Assembly (NCBI GenBank): GCA_019694975.1
Contig: JAIBAY010000004.1
Span: 310,001 to 374,000 of the forward strand
Reading direction: 5' to 3'
Length of the DNA: 64,000 nucleotides
Source: Chitinophagales bacterium
GTDB taxonomy: Bacteria > Bacteroidota > Bacteroidia > Chitinophagales > UBA10324
Shown: positions 1 through 8,318 of the stretch, piece after piece
How positions within the stretch are numbered: position 1 is the stretch's first letter
Layout: every line of letters starts with the position of its first letter
Program-made: the position numbers and the translations under genes
Notes under the pieces: model-generated
Told to the model about the DNA's origin: nothing
Database searches by the model: none
What the model saw: the letters and a program-made list of their open reading frames with translations, nothing else

Positions 1-170
1 ATTTCATCGCTTGGCGTTGCCTTCGCGGCTTTCATGGGCTTTGGCATCACTGCCATTACGATTTTCCGGCCGGATCATCCATTGTGGCAGTGCTCGGTAC
101 CATTTTTCTGCTCGCATCGTTGTATAAAATGATCAGGGGGCAACGTTTGAAAACAATGAGTAACCGCTGA
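1..170 (+). pseudogene. C-terminal tail of a metal ABC transporter permease (MntB/ZnuB type), apparently frameshifted
   Basis: This is only the 3' end of a gene that begins before the window. Frame 1 reads a hydrophobic stretch, ISSLGVAFAAFMGFGITAI, up to about base 57. Frame 3 then continues with DFPAGSSIVAVLG and a last hydrophobic segment, ending at TGA 168-170. Joined, the two pieces resemble the last two membrane helices of zinc/manganese ABC permeases, which end in a helix, a short Pro-Gly-containing turn and a second helix. One missing T near bases 55-59 (ATTAC in place of ATTTAC) would restore a single frame reading I-Y-D-F-P-A-G. Whether this is a real mutation or a sequencing error cannot be told here. 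The family call rests on about 55 residues. The 150 bases up to corA hold nothing I recognise. Confidence 0.5.
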
Positions 171-323
171 ACCACCAAGGCTGAATGATGAGCCGGGTGA
201 TGGAAGATGGATCAGTGTTGCATGAGCAGGATGTTAAGCCGCAGATTTCTATTGTGCCGGTGAACGGTTCGCGCCTTGCAAAAAAAGATTTATGTCGTAA
301 TTTACTCTCGCAACAGTGAAGCA

Positions 324-1274
324 ATGATCAATATTTATTACAGGCAGCACGATAAAATTGCACGGGAATCGGATTTGCGGACCTTGCCGCAGATTGATCC
401 GTTAAGCGTGGTGTGGGTGGATCTGAACCGGCTCGATGAACTGGAGACACGATACATCAGCAATAAATTCGGCATAAACCTCAGTGAGAAACAGGAACAG
501 GAAGAGATAGAGAGCAGTTCACGGTATCATGAAACCAATAAGATCATAGTTGCCAATTCCAACTTTCTGTTGCAGCAGGGCGACACCTACATCAGTGATC
601 CGGCTTCCTTCATTCTTAAGAATAATTATCTGATCACGCACCGCACTAATGAGTTCAGGTCCTTTACGGAAATATCCAGGAAGGTGCTGGCGGCGCCCAA
701 ATCATTTCCGTCCGGCTATCATGTGATGCTGTCCATCTTCGAAAACAGGATTGACTTTGATGCCGACCTGCTGGAGAATATCGCGAAAGAAATTTCCCGT
801 ATCGGCAAATTCATGGGTGCAGAACAGAAGGCTGACAAGGAAATCCTGATACGCGCGACGCAGTTGCAGGAAATGACGATGTTGCTCCGTCAGAACATGA
901 TTGACAAGCAGCGCATGATCTCTGCCATGCTGCGCAGCGATCATTTTCCGAAAGACTGCTATGAACGGCTGCGTATGATGATTAAGGATGTGAATTCGCT
1001 GATGGACCACACCACTTTCAGTTTCGACAGGCTGGAATATTTACAGGATACCTTTCTCGGTTTGATCAATATTGAACAAAACAAGATCATCAAACTCTTT
1101 ACCGTAGCGTCAGTGGTTTTTCTACCGCCAACACTCGTGGCTTCCGTTTACGGCATGAACTTCGATATTTTACCCGAGCTGCACTGGAAGTATGGCTATC
1201 TCTTTGCGTTGGTACTCATGCTACTGTCATCGTTGCTGACCTTATGGATATTCAGGCGGAACAGGTGGCTGTAG
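324..1274 (+). CDS. corA: CorA family magnesium/cobalt transporter
   Basis: A 316-residue protein of the CorA family, which forms a pentameric divalent-cation channel in the inner membrane. It has a long, charged cytoplasmic domain, including the helical stretch at about residues 150-250. Near the C-terminus are two membrane helices, with the signature YGMNF (GMN at about 277-279) after the first and a positively charged tail (FRRNRWL). Length and domain order are normal. The reading frame is open upstream to a TTG at 276, but the extra 16 residues look like translated leader, so the ATG at 324 is preferred. It follows the metal ABC permease remnant, so this end of the window may deal with divalent metals; that link is only positional. 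Confidence 0.9.
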   Translation: MINIYYRQHDKIARESDLRTLPQIDPLSVVWVDLNRLDELETRYISNKFGINLSEKQEQEEIESSSRYHETNKIIVANSNFLLQQGDTYISDPASFILKNNYLITHRTNEFRSFTEISRKVLAAPKSFPSGYHVMLSIFENRIDFDADLLENIAKEISRIGKFMGAEQKADKEILIRATQLQEMTMLLRQNMIDKQRMISAMLRSDHFPKDCYERLRMMIKDVNSLMDHTTFSFDRLEYLQDTFLGLINIEQNKIIKLFTVASVVFLPPTLVASVYGMNFDILPELHWKYGYLFALVLMLLSSLLTLWIFRRNRWL

Positions 1275-1519
1275 CCATATTATTCAACTCGGGATAGTTG
1301 CTGCTATAAGGCTATGAGCACTGTTTATTTCATGTTCATTTTGTCGGTATAAGATAAAAGTATTCAGCCGGTACATTAGAGCATCCGGCTTAATCCTATT
1401 GTATTATCGTGACATTGTTGCAGATCAATCACGCAACAGGCAGACATTTTTGAATTGGTCTTGACTGATAGTAGGATGAGCATCGTTTGCTGCAAGTGGA
1501 AATGATAATAGCAGCCTGC

Positions 1520-1546
1520 AAAAAAAATCCCGGCCTGAGGCCGGGA
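1520..1546 (-). terminator. Rho-independent terminator of the cysC-sat operon
   Basis: A perfect 8-bp stem, TCCCGGCC at 1528-1535 with GGCCGGGA at 1539-1546, closes on a 3-base loop. On the minus strand it is followed at once by eight T (the A-run 1520-1527). It lies 33 bases beyond the sat stop codon. The rest of the gap between corA and sat (1275-1519) shows no gene or clear signal. Confidence 0.88.
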
Positions 1547-1578
1547 TGTAATTCTAATTGTAAGTCAGGATGGTTGGC

Positions 1579-2745
1579 TTAGGCAGTAACACCTGCTTTC
1601 GCTGTTGCCCATTCGATAAGAATGTCGGCTACCTCGGCACGGGAGAATTCTGCCGGTGGGCGTTCCCCGTTCGACAGCATTTCACGCACTTTTGTGCCGC
1701 TGAGCGAAACCTGTGTAGCATTCTTCGGAGCAGTTTTGCTGGAAGCCATGCCTTCTGTTTCCTTACAGAAGAAGGTATTTTCAAATTTCAGGATCGTCAT
1801 GCCGGTACGGTCAGCAACACTGTCCATCATTTCCTGTGCTTCATAGGTTCCATAATACGTTCCTACGCCTGCGTGGTCGCGGCCCACAATCATGTGGGTA
1901 CAGCCATAATTTTTACGGATCAGCGTGTGGTTGATGGCTTCGCGCGGTCCGGCGTAACGCATGGCAGTCGGCAATGCGCTTACCATAGTGTTATCCGGAT
2001 TGAAATATCCGTTGATCAATGCTTCATAGCAACGCATCCGAACCGGTGCGGGAATGTCGTCCGGTTTTGTTTCGCCAACGATGGGATGAATAAGCGCTCC
2101 GTCCACAATTTCCTGGGCGCATTTGATCAGGTATTCATGTGCACGGTGAATAGGATTCCTCGTTTGAAAAGCGACAACCGTTTTCCATTTCCGTTTTTCA
2201 AATTCAGCGCGTGTCTCGGAAGGATCCATGAAATATTTATTGTCGATCTGATCGTGACGGGTGGGGCGGTTGATCATCTCCAGCGGACCGGAGATAAACC
2301 TGTTGCCTCCGCTCAGTACTGCACTTACGCCGGGATGTTTATCTTCCGTAGTCTTGAAACATTTTTGCGCGAGGTTCATCAGATCCAGCTCGAATTTCTC
2401 TTCCACCTTCATTATCGCCAATACATTGCCTGAACTCTTTTCAATCAATGCAATTTCAGCACCGATGCTGATGTTGTCGTGCTGATTGCCCGAAGGAAGC
2501 AATATGGGTATTCCCCAAAGTAATCCGTTGCTGAGCGTCATCTTTTCAATAGTACCTTCGGCATCGGCCTTGTTCATAAAGCCGGTAAGCGGGCTGAAGG
2601 CACCATTGGCAATCATTTCAATATCGGCTGCATAACGGTCTTCGATGATTAATTGAAAGAGAGATGCTGCTTTCTTTTCTAATTCTGTTTTGCGGGCTCC
2701 CGTTGCAATGCGGTTGACGAGCACTCCGCCATGAGGTTGATTCAT
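1579..2745 (-). CDS. sat: ATP sulfurylase (sulfate adenylyltransferase, Sat type)
   Basis: This 388-residue enzyme makes adenosine 5'-phosphosulfate (APS) and pyrophosphate from sulfate and ATP in the cytoplasm. It belongs to the single-subunit Sat family, not the CysD/CysN heterodimer. The N-terminal PUA-like part contains GAFSPLTGFM (about 48-57). The catalytic part has the nucleotide-binding QTRNPIH at 194-200 followed by RAHE, and GRDHAG at 288-293. The length fits a stand-alone Sat without a fused APS kinase. The separate APS kinase gene lies 35 bases upstream in the same direction, so the two form an operon, and a divergent SLC13 permease probably brings in the sulfate. A strong terminator follows. 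No APS/PAPS reductase or sulfite reductase is in view. Confidence 0.95.
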   Translation of the reverse strand: MNQPHGGVLVNRIATGARKTELEKKAASLFQLIIEDRYAADIEMIANGAFSPLTGFMNKADAEGTIEKMTLSNGLLWGIPILLPSGNQHDNISIGAEIALIEKSSGNVLAIMKVEEKFELDLMNLAQKCFKTTEDKHPGVSAVLSGGNRFISGPLEMINRPTRHDQIDNKYFMDPSETRAEFEKRKWKTVVAFQTRNPIHRAHEYLIKCAQEIVDGALIHPIVGETKPDDIPAPVRMRCYEALINGYFNPDNTMVSALPTAMRYAGPREAINHTLIRKNYGCTHMIVGRDHAGVGTYYGTYEAQEMMDSVADRTGMTILKFENTFFCKETEGMASSKTAPKNATQVSLSGTKVREMLSNGERPPAEFSRAEVADILIEWATAKAGVTA

Positions 2746-2780
2746 TACTGTATTGGATTTAAAAGGTTAAAATGAGCAGG

Positions 2781-3389
2781 TTATTCAGCAGGGATATAAT
2801 TTTTTTCGCGCAGCCAGGCAATAACTTCATCGGCGCAATCATCTACGGTTCTGCCGGCAGAAAGGATTTCAATTTCAGGTTTTTCCGGTGCTTCATAGGG
2901 TGAGTCAATGCCCGTGAAAAATTTGATTTCGCCTGCCCTGGCTTTTTTATAAAGGCCTTTGGGGTCGCGTTGCTCGCAGACATCAAGTGGTGTGTTTACA
3001 AACACTTCAATAAACTCACCTTCCTGCATGATGCTGCGTGCCATTTCACGGTCGCTGCGGAAGGGGGAAATGAATGCCGTACCTACAATGATACCGGCGT
3101 CTACAAATAATTTAGATACTTCTCCAATCCGGCGGATATTTTCTTTACGGTCATCATCGCTGAAAGTAAGTCCTTTGTTAAGGCCCATACGCACATTGTC
3201 GCCATCCAGGATATAGGTATGTAATCCCATATCAAACATCTTTTCTTCCACTTTATTGGCAATCGTGGATTTGCCCGATCCTGAGAGCCCTGTGTACCAA
3301 AGGATGCAGGATTTATGACCTTTCAGGGCCTGGCGGTTTTCTTTGGTAATAGTGTGGCCGTGGGGAATGATGTACTTAACTTCTGCCAT
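2781..3389 (-). CDS. cysC: Adenylylsulfate (APS) kinase
   Basis: A 202-residue APS kinase, which phosphorylates APS at the 3' position to give PAPS, the activated sulfate donor. The Walker A loop GLSGSGKS is at 34-41, followed by the substrate-binding DGDNVR at 62-67 and ISPFRSDRE at 107-115, all typical of CysC. The length matches the single-domain bacterial enzyme. It is first in the operon with sat. Because PAPS is the direct product of the pair, the operon can feed sulfotransferases as well as reductive assimilation; the window does not decide which. A -7 type promoter element lies 43 bases upstream of the start. Confidence 0.95.
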   Translation of the reverse strand: MAEVKYIIPHGHTITKENRQALKGHKSCILWYTGLSGSGKSTIANKVEEKMFDMGLHTYILDGDNVRMGLNKGLTFSDDDRKENIRRIGEVSKLFVDAGIIVGTAFISPFRSDREMARSIMQEGEFIEVFVNTPLDVCEQRDPKGLYKKARAGEIKFFTGIDSPYEAPEKPEIEILSAGRTVDDCADEVIAWLREKNYIPAE

Positions 3390-3431
3390 GGTTATCTGGT
3401 TGATTTAATGAAGGGTTAAAAAATGAAGGCG

Positions 3432-3439
3432 CAAAGATA
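3432..3439 (-). promoter_or_regulatory. Candidate -7 promoter element for cysC-sat
   Basis: On the minus strand the sequence reads TATCTTTG, an exact match to the Bacteroidota -7 consensus TAnnTTTG. Transcription would start roughly 35 bases before the cysC ATG. No convincing -33 TTG element is seen at the usual distance, so this is a one-element prediction. Confidence 0.45.
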
Positions 3440-3856
3440 ACAAAACGGGTTAGAATACGATAGGAAATCTTATAAGTTTCATATTAGCCAGCGCCTTTAT
3501 TTGAAGCCACCGGCATAGTTAAACAGGGTTTGATGGGCAGTTTTACCGTGCAATATTGACTGTTAGCCGGGCGAATTCAGCAGCAGAAGATATGGTTGGA
3601 AGCAGCCGTATGGGAACTTCCATGGATTAATTGTTAAACCGGACGCATGCAAAAAAATATTTCAACCTGCCAGGAAGCGAGTTACAGCTTTTAAAGTGCT
3701 GATTAACAATTGTATAGAAGGGTAATCGCTATGGCATCCGCTGGGAAATTTGACGCTGATCGGCTGCCGGATTAATAATCTACTAAAAAGATAGTACTAC
3801 TAATATTGTAGAATATATAGATTAGCGCCCTGTTTCACCCTCAACAACCATAACTT
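3440..3856. other. Divergent intergenic region between cysC and the SLC13 permease
   Basis: About 420 bases without a credible gene. It must hold the start signals of both divergent units. The stretch just before the permease (about 3775-3830) is clearly more AT-rich than its surroundings. I see no riboswitch-like fold or operator that I can name. Confidence 0.5.
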
Positions 3857-5617
3857 ATGGAAATTGCAATTGTACTCTTCCTTCTTTTATTTGCCGTAAT
3901 CCTTTTTTCACTCGAGAAAATATCGGTTGACATTGTCACCTGCATATTGCTCGTTGTGCTGGTACTGTCGGGCATACTCACCACCAAAGAAGCCTTTGCC
4001 GGATTCAGCAGTGATTTCATGCTGATCCTTGCCGCCATCTTTGTTATTACCACGGCCATCCAGGAAAATGGCGTGCTGGATGCCGCGGCTAACTATATGC
4101 TTAAGATGGCCAAGTCTAATCCTAACAGGATTCTATTGTACCTGATTACGCTGACCGGTGGCATCTCGGCTTTCATGAATAATACTACGGCCACTGCACT
4201 TATGATTAACCCGGTAATAAGCATTTCCAGGAAATCGGGCTTCAGCCCATCCAAGTTTCTCATGCCGGTTGCTTTTGCCTCTATCATTGGCGGAACCTGT
4301 ACACTGATCGGCACTTCCACCAATGTGGCGGTGAGCGCCTACCTGAAAAACCTCGATATGCAGCCCATCAGCATGTTTGAATTCAGCCTGGTTGGCATGA
4401 TTCTGCTGGTGGTAACCATTTTATATATGATTACAATCGGACGGCGCCTGCTACCCAGCAGCCAGTTGCAGGACCTGCAGGAGGATTACCAGCTGCGGGA
4501 TTACCTGAGTGAACTGGTGATTATGAAAGATTCGCCCCTGGTAGGACAGCCGGTGAGCAAATCAACGCTCGCACAATCAGGCTTTACGGTGCTGGGAATT
4601 GTGAGGGGGAAAGAAAAGTTTCACCCGGGCAATTTTGCCACGCTCGAAAAAGGAGATGTCTTGCTGGTGGAAGGTAAAGCGCAAAACCTGATAAAAATCA
4701 AAAACACCATTGGCCTGGAATTGCTGCCAGACGCGCGGGATTTTTACCAAAAAGGAAGTGACCTCCGGTTGCTGGAAGTATTGATTCCTCCGCGTTCTGA
4801 ATTTGTGGGTACGCAAATCAGGGAAACCGGTATTCGGCAGAAGTACGGCATAGTGCCCATTGCCATTCACCGTGCAGGCGAAAACCTGTTTGAGCAGATT
4901 GAAGATATCAAGCTGGAAATTGGTGACCTGTTGCTGGTGCAGGGTTCAGGTCAGCGCATGAATGGATTCTCGGGCGATCATAACCTGATTACACTGGTGG
5001 AACATAAAACGAATGTAAAAAAACAACGTCGCGGATTTCTGACACTGGGCTTCTTCCTCGCCGCCATTGTTGTAGGGTCATTTGAACTGATGCCTTTGTC
5101 GATTGCCTTCTTAATTGCGGCTATTCTGACCATACTCTTCAAAGGAATCAATCTGCAGAAGGCCTATGAAAACATCGACTGGCGATTGCTTATCCTTATT
5201 GCCGGTATGAGTGCATTTGGGACGGCCATGACTAAAACCGGTGCCGATAAATTCCTGGCGGAAGGTATTGTCAGTATTTTTGAAAACCTGGGCACCCTGG
5301 GCATCGTGGGTGGTTTTATGGTACTCACGGTGCTGCTAACACAACCTATGTCTAATGCCGCAGCGGCATTAGTGGTGTTACCGGTTGCACTGGAAACAGC
5401 ACATGCATTGGGGGCCAACCCACGCACCTTTGCCATAACGGTAATGCTCGCTGCATCCATATCACTCATAACTCCCTTTGAACCTTCCTGCATACTGGTG
5501 TATGGTCCGGGCAAATACAAGTTTGCCGATTTCATTAAGGTGGGTGGGCTGCTGACGGTTATTCTTATGGCTATATTGCTGGTGTTGATTCCGGTATTCT
5601 GGCCGCTGGAACTGTAG
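3857..5617 (+). CDS. SLC13/DASS family permease with two RCK-C (TrkA-C) domains, probable sulfate transporter
   Basis: A 586-residue inner-membrane protein. The N-terminal helices (1-195) contain the re-entrant motif FMNNTTA (about 106-112). A cytoplasmic insert (about 205-375) carries two TrkA-C-like repeats, each with a pattern like GDVLLVEG or GDLLLVQG. The C-terminal helices (about 385-586) hold the second re-entrant motif TQPMSNAAAAL (495-505). This domain order is that of the DASS group that includes sulfate permeases with RCK-C inserts. Sulfate as substrate is inferred from the divergent cysC-sat operon; other anions such as phosphate, silicate or dicarboxylates remain possible. The start is the first ATG in frame and opens straight into a membrane helix. 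The 215 bases after the stop contain no gene. Confidence 0.85.
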   Translation: MEIAIVLFLLLFAVILFSLEKISVDIVTCILLVVLVLSGILTTKEAFAGFSSDFMLILAAIFVITTAIQENGVLDAAANYMLKMAKSNPNRILLYLITLTGGISAFMNNTTATALMINPVISISRKSGFSPSKFLMPVAFASIIGGTCTLIGTSTNVAVSAYLKNLDMQPISMFEFSLVGMILLVVTILYMITIGRRLLPSSQLQDLQEDYQLRDYLSELVIMKDSPLVGQPVSKSTLAQSGFTVLGIVRGKEKFHPGNFATLEKGDVLLVEGKAQNLIKIKNTIGLELLPDARDFYQKGSDLRLLEVLIPPRSEFVGTQIRETGIRQKYGIVPIAIHRAGENLFEQIEDIKLEIGDLLLVQGSGQRMNGFSGDHNLITLVEHKTNVKKQRRGFLTLGFFLAAIVVGSFELMPLSIAFLIAAILTILFKGINLQKAYENIDWRLLILIAGMSAFGTAMTKTGADKFLAEGIVSIFENLGTLGIVGGFMVLTVLLTQPMSNAAAALVVLPVALETAHALGANPRTFAITVMLAASISLITPFEPSCILVYGPGKYKFADFIKVGGLLTVILMAILLVLIPVFWPLEL

Positions 5618-5832
5618 CCGTCAGGATAGATTTGGCAAAATTTGCTGACTGTATCGGCTGCGATGCAGAGCATAGTTTATTTATCTGCATCAGCAGATGA
5701 CAGAACCACCATTCACTTCGCCTGGCAGCTGTAATGAATTACTTTTGGGTGAAGCAGGCCGTTTGATGCCTATTGACAGGTAACAGCCATACACGGAATC
5801 CTAAAGCAGGGAAATGGATATTGGCTGCCGCC

Positions 5833-7023
5833 TCACTGTTGCAGCATTTGCAGGGTGATCCACGACATCAGTCCGGTGGAAATCTCTAATGCATCTTCAT
5901 CAATCGAAAATGTAGGTGTATGAACCGGTGAAACAATATTTTTGGAGGCGTTTCCAGTGCCGATTCTGTAAAAGCAGGCGGGTATTTGCTGCGCGAAAAA
6001 AGCAAAGTCTTCAGACGCCATCCAGGTGGGAAGTTGCACCGAGTTTCCTTCACCGAGATAGTCTTTTGCAACTGCTGCTGCAAAGCCGGTAACCGCTTCG
6101 TCATTAACCAGGCAGGGATATCCGCGGCGGATTTCTAATTCGGCACAATTGCCTGCAACGGTTGAATAATTTTCAACTGTTTTCCTGATTAACTCATGTG
6201 CTTCGCTGCGCCAGCCTTCATCCATGGTTCTGAAAGTGCCTTCAATTTTCACTTCATCAGGAATGACATTCGTTGCACCTGCACCGGTAATCCGGCCAAA
6301 AGCAAGTACCGTAGGAATGGCCGACGCCGCTAACTTTTGCGCAAGTTCCTCCAGCTGCAACAATAGTTTCGCCGAAAGGTACAGCGGATTAATTACACCG
6401 GCCGGCACCGCGGCATGGCCGCCTTTTCCCTTTACCGTTACATACAGTTCGTCGCCGGAAGCCATGTATTTTCCCGGGCAAAAGCCGGCCTTACCCACGG
6501 GCAACTGCGTGAAAACATGTTGGGCCAGTATGAGATGCGGAACCGGGTTTTCCAGCACCCCTTCCCTGATCATGAGTGATGCGCCGCCGGGTAATTTCTC
6601 TTCTCCCGGCTGAAAGATGAGTTTGACGGTTCCTTCCCATTCCTTGCTCAGCGATGACAATATGCCGGCGGTGCCCAGCAAAGATGCACTATGAACATCA
6701 TGTCCGCAGGCATGCATAACGCCCGTATTTTGAGAACGGTAATCCACTTCATTTTTTTCCGTGATCGGCAAAGCATCCATATCGGCGCGCAGGGCAATCA
6801 CTCTCTTATCAGGATTTTTGCCTTTGATCAATGCTACAATGCCGGTTCCCGCAACGCCTTTTATGTGCTCAATATTCCATGAGTTGAGTCTGGAAGAAAT
6901 GTAGGCAGAGGTTTCTTTTTCCTGGAACGACAATTCAGGATGTGCATGCAGGTGACGGCGCATGTCAATCACTTCCTGCTTCAGGTCTTTCGCAAGGTGT
7001 TTAATTGTTTCAATGCTGATCAT
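5833..7023 (-). CDS. M20 family metallo-amidohydrolase (hippurate / IAA-amino acid hydrolase type)
   Basis: A 396-residue dizinc hydrolase of the M20D amidohydrolase group, which removes acyl or aryl groups from N-acyl amino acids. The first metal ligands are in MHACGHD (103-109). The catalytic and bridging acidic pair is FQPGEE (EE at 141-142), and a later histidine lies in the dimerisation-domain region. Metal ligands also appear in ALRADMDALP (77-86). The lid/dimerisation domain is at about 190-305. There is no signal peptide, so it should be cytoplasmic. The natural substrate cannot be told: members act on hippurate, N-acetyl-amino acids or N-acetyl-diaminopimelate. It appears to be transcribed alone. 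Confidence 0.88.
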   Translation of the reverse strand: MISIETIKHLAKDLKQEVIDMRRHLHAHPELSFQEKETSAYISSRLNSWNIEHIKGVAGTGIVALIKGKNPDKRVIALRADMDALPITEKNEVDYRSQNTGVMHACGHDVHSASLLGTAGILSSLSKEWEGTVKLIFQPGEEKLPGGASLMIREGVLENPVPHLILAQHVFTQLPVGKAGFCPGKYMASGDELYVTVKGKGGHAAVPAGVINPLYLSAKLLLQLEELAQKLAASAIPTVLAFGRITGAGATNVIPDEVKIEGTFRTMDEGWRSEAHELIRKTVENYSTVAGNCAELEIRRGYPCLVNDEAVTGFAAAVAKDYLGEGNSVQLPTWMASEDFAFFAQQIPACFYRIGTGNASKNIVSPVHTPTFSIDEDALEISTGLMSWITLQMLQQ

Positions 7024-7349
7024 GGACAGGTGAAATCACCGGCAAAGTTGGTGAATTAAACGGCCTCGTGAATGCAGCATAGAATAATTGAGAAAAATAT
7101 TTTTCGCATGCGGGTCTGGATTTGTAACCGCACCGGCGCACAAATGCCATTATGTTAAAGGCCGGCGACCTCGACGAGCTAATTGCAAGCACTTTCAGTC
7201 TTTCAATGAAAAGGTTGGCGAGGAGGTCAACCTCGGACATACAGTTCATTTTTTAATACAACGGGGAAATGAAGCTATAGTGTGCTTCATCGCCGACCTG
7301 TATGTTGATGTGCATTCACGCGCGAGCAATGTGATTGTTGTAGCATTTG
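7024..7349. other. Intergenic region containing an R2 repeat copy
   Basis: This gap has one open frame on the plus strand (7088-7375), but I do not accept it as a gene. Its only recognisable content is the diverged R2 element at 7157-7238, described separately. Confidence 0.5.
7157..7238 (+). repeat. R2 dispersed repeat, diverged copy (MITE-like)
   Basis: This stretch aligns over its full length, in the opposite orientation, with 39071-39154. Shared blocks are GGCGAGGA near one end, CCTCGGAC at the extreme end, an AGTCTT core, and the CCGGCG/TCGGCG start. Identity by eye is roughly 70 percent. Terminal inversion is weaker here than in the 39-kb copy. It is non-coding and lies between two minus-strand genes. 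Confidence 0.55.
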
Positions 7350-7754
7350 TCACCACGGAATTCCCTTCACCATAATCTTATCAGGAACAACAAATGCATT
7401 TGGAAAGCTGCCCCTGATCTGTTCAACGAAATGACCGGCATCATCGCGCCTTTCAAAATCACCCACCCGTAATTTGAATTGCGGCTGCTGGTAGGTGAGG
7501 TAAGAACTTACCTCCGGATATTCCTGCGTGAACAAACTTTTCATATTCATCACCACCGTTCGGTTGCTGTTGGAAGCCAACTGTACCCGGAATCCATTCA
7601 CTGCCCGCTTTTCTGTTGCAAAGTTTTGATAGAGTTTCAAAACTTTTTGAACACCGGAATCTTCAACCAAGATAATGTTGCCTGTTTGCGCATGTAAACA
7701 GGCCGGCAGAAAAATAATGAGTGCAACCGCGAAGCATTTTATGTGATGCTTCAT
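7350..7754 (-). CDS. Secreted SPOR-domain-like protein
   Basis: A 134-residue exported protein. The start chosen is the ATG at 7754, because residues 1-23 (MKHHIKCFAVALIIFLPAC and following) form a signal peptide. The frame is open 27 codons further upstream but with no signal-like sequence. LPAC could act as a lipobox, or cleavage could follow LHA. The rest, from about residue 50 (GFRVQLASN) to the end (FPNAFVVPDKI), has the pattern of Bacteroidota SPOR domains, which bind denuded peptidoglycan glycan strands: one strand with GFRVQ, a helix, and a second strand with FKLRVGDF. A role at the cell wall or division site is inferred from the domain only. It is monocistronic as far as can be seen. 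Confidence 0.7.
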   Translation of the reverse strand: MKHHIKCFAVALIIFLPACLHAQTGNIILVEDSGVQKVLKLYQNFATEKRAVNGFRVQLASNSNRTVVMNMKSLFTQEYPEVSSYLTYQQPQFKLRVGDFERRDDAGHFVEQIRGSFPNAFVVPDKIMVKGIPW

Positions 7755-8318
7755 GCGGTCATTTATTTTTCGAAACCGGCAGATCTGCTTTTGTTTAGCA
7801 TTGAACAAAGAGTGCTGTAGAAAAGAAAAATTCATCTGACCGCTATAACTGCATTGTGTTCAGTAAAGAAACAAATTTTCGTTAATAGAAGAAGGGTGGC
7901 TTGTGGAAAGGAGTCGTACTTAATTATTTATGTAATCATGAAAAAAGACGGCTTGTCTTTCAGGTGGAACCTGCTTACAACAGCGCAGTTGCTCCGACTG
8001 ACAATAAGCGTCTACCCTGAAACAAATGGTTAATCATTGGGTAAGGTGCAGGAGTTTCCCGCAAAATGACTTTGGGGAAGGTGACTGCGTTGGGTAGATA
8101 TTGTTTTAACTGAATAATGACTGGAAGCTATCTCAAAATACCTGGAGTCATGCTGTCCCGATTGATCAGGATCAGGATCTCTTCCATTTATTGACAGATG
8201 CCGAAATAAATCCGGCATGACCACATGGATTGCCTGATATGAGACAGCTGCCGAAAAAGTGAGCCGCCACATGCAGTTTTGCTGAACAAATAATGCATGT
8301 CGTATCCGGGTTAAAACT
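7755..8318. other. Gene-free region, about 560 bases
   Basis: No credible gene. The open frame 8030-8272 on the minus strand is explained by a hairpin repeat (8198-8218). No promoter or terminator stands out. Confidence 0.5.
8198..8218. repeat. Short hairpin of a probable dispersed repeat
   Basis: ATGCCG (8198-8203) pairs with CGGCAT (8213-8218) across a 9-base AT-rich loop. Read on the minus strand the surroundings translate as VMPDLFRHL, a peptide pattern that I associate with translated intergenic hairpin repeats in many bacterial genomes. Only one copy is in this window, so the repeat status is an inference. Confidence 0.35.

Noticed and set aside
1570..2433. 287-codon open frame on the plus strand across sat
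   Set aside because: It is antisense to a clear ATP sulfurylase whose motifs are intact; the translation is Cys/Phe/His-rich with no family signal.
7088..7375. 95-codon open frame on the plus strand
   Set aside because: It runs through the R2 repeat and into the end of the SPOR gene on the other strand; composition is not protein-like.
8030..8272. 80-codon open frame with VMPDLFRHL
   Set aside because: The peptide comes from translating an intergenic hairpin repeat; there is no start context and no other similarity.
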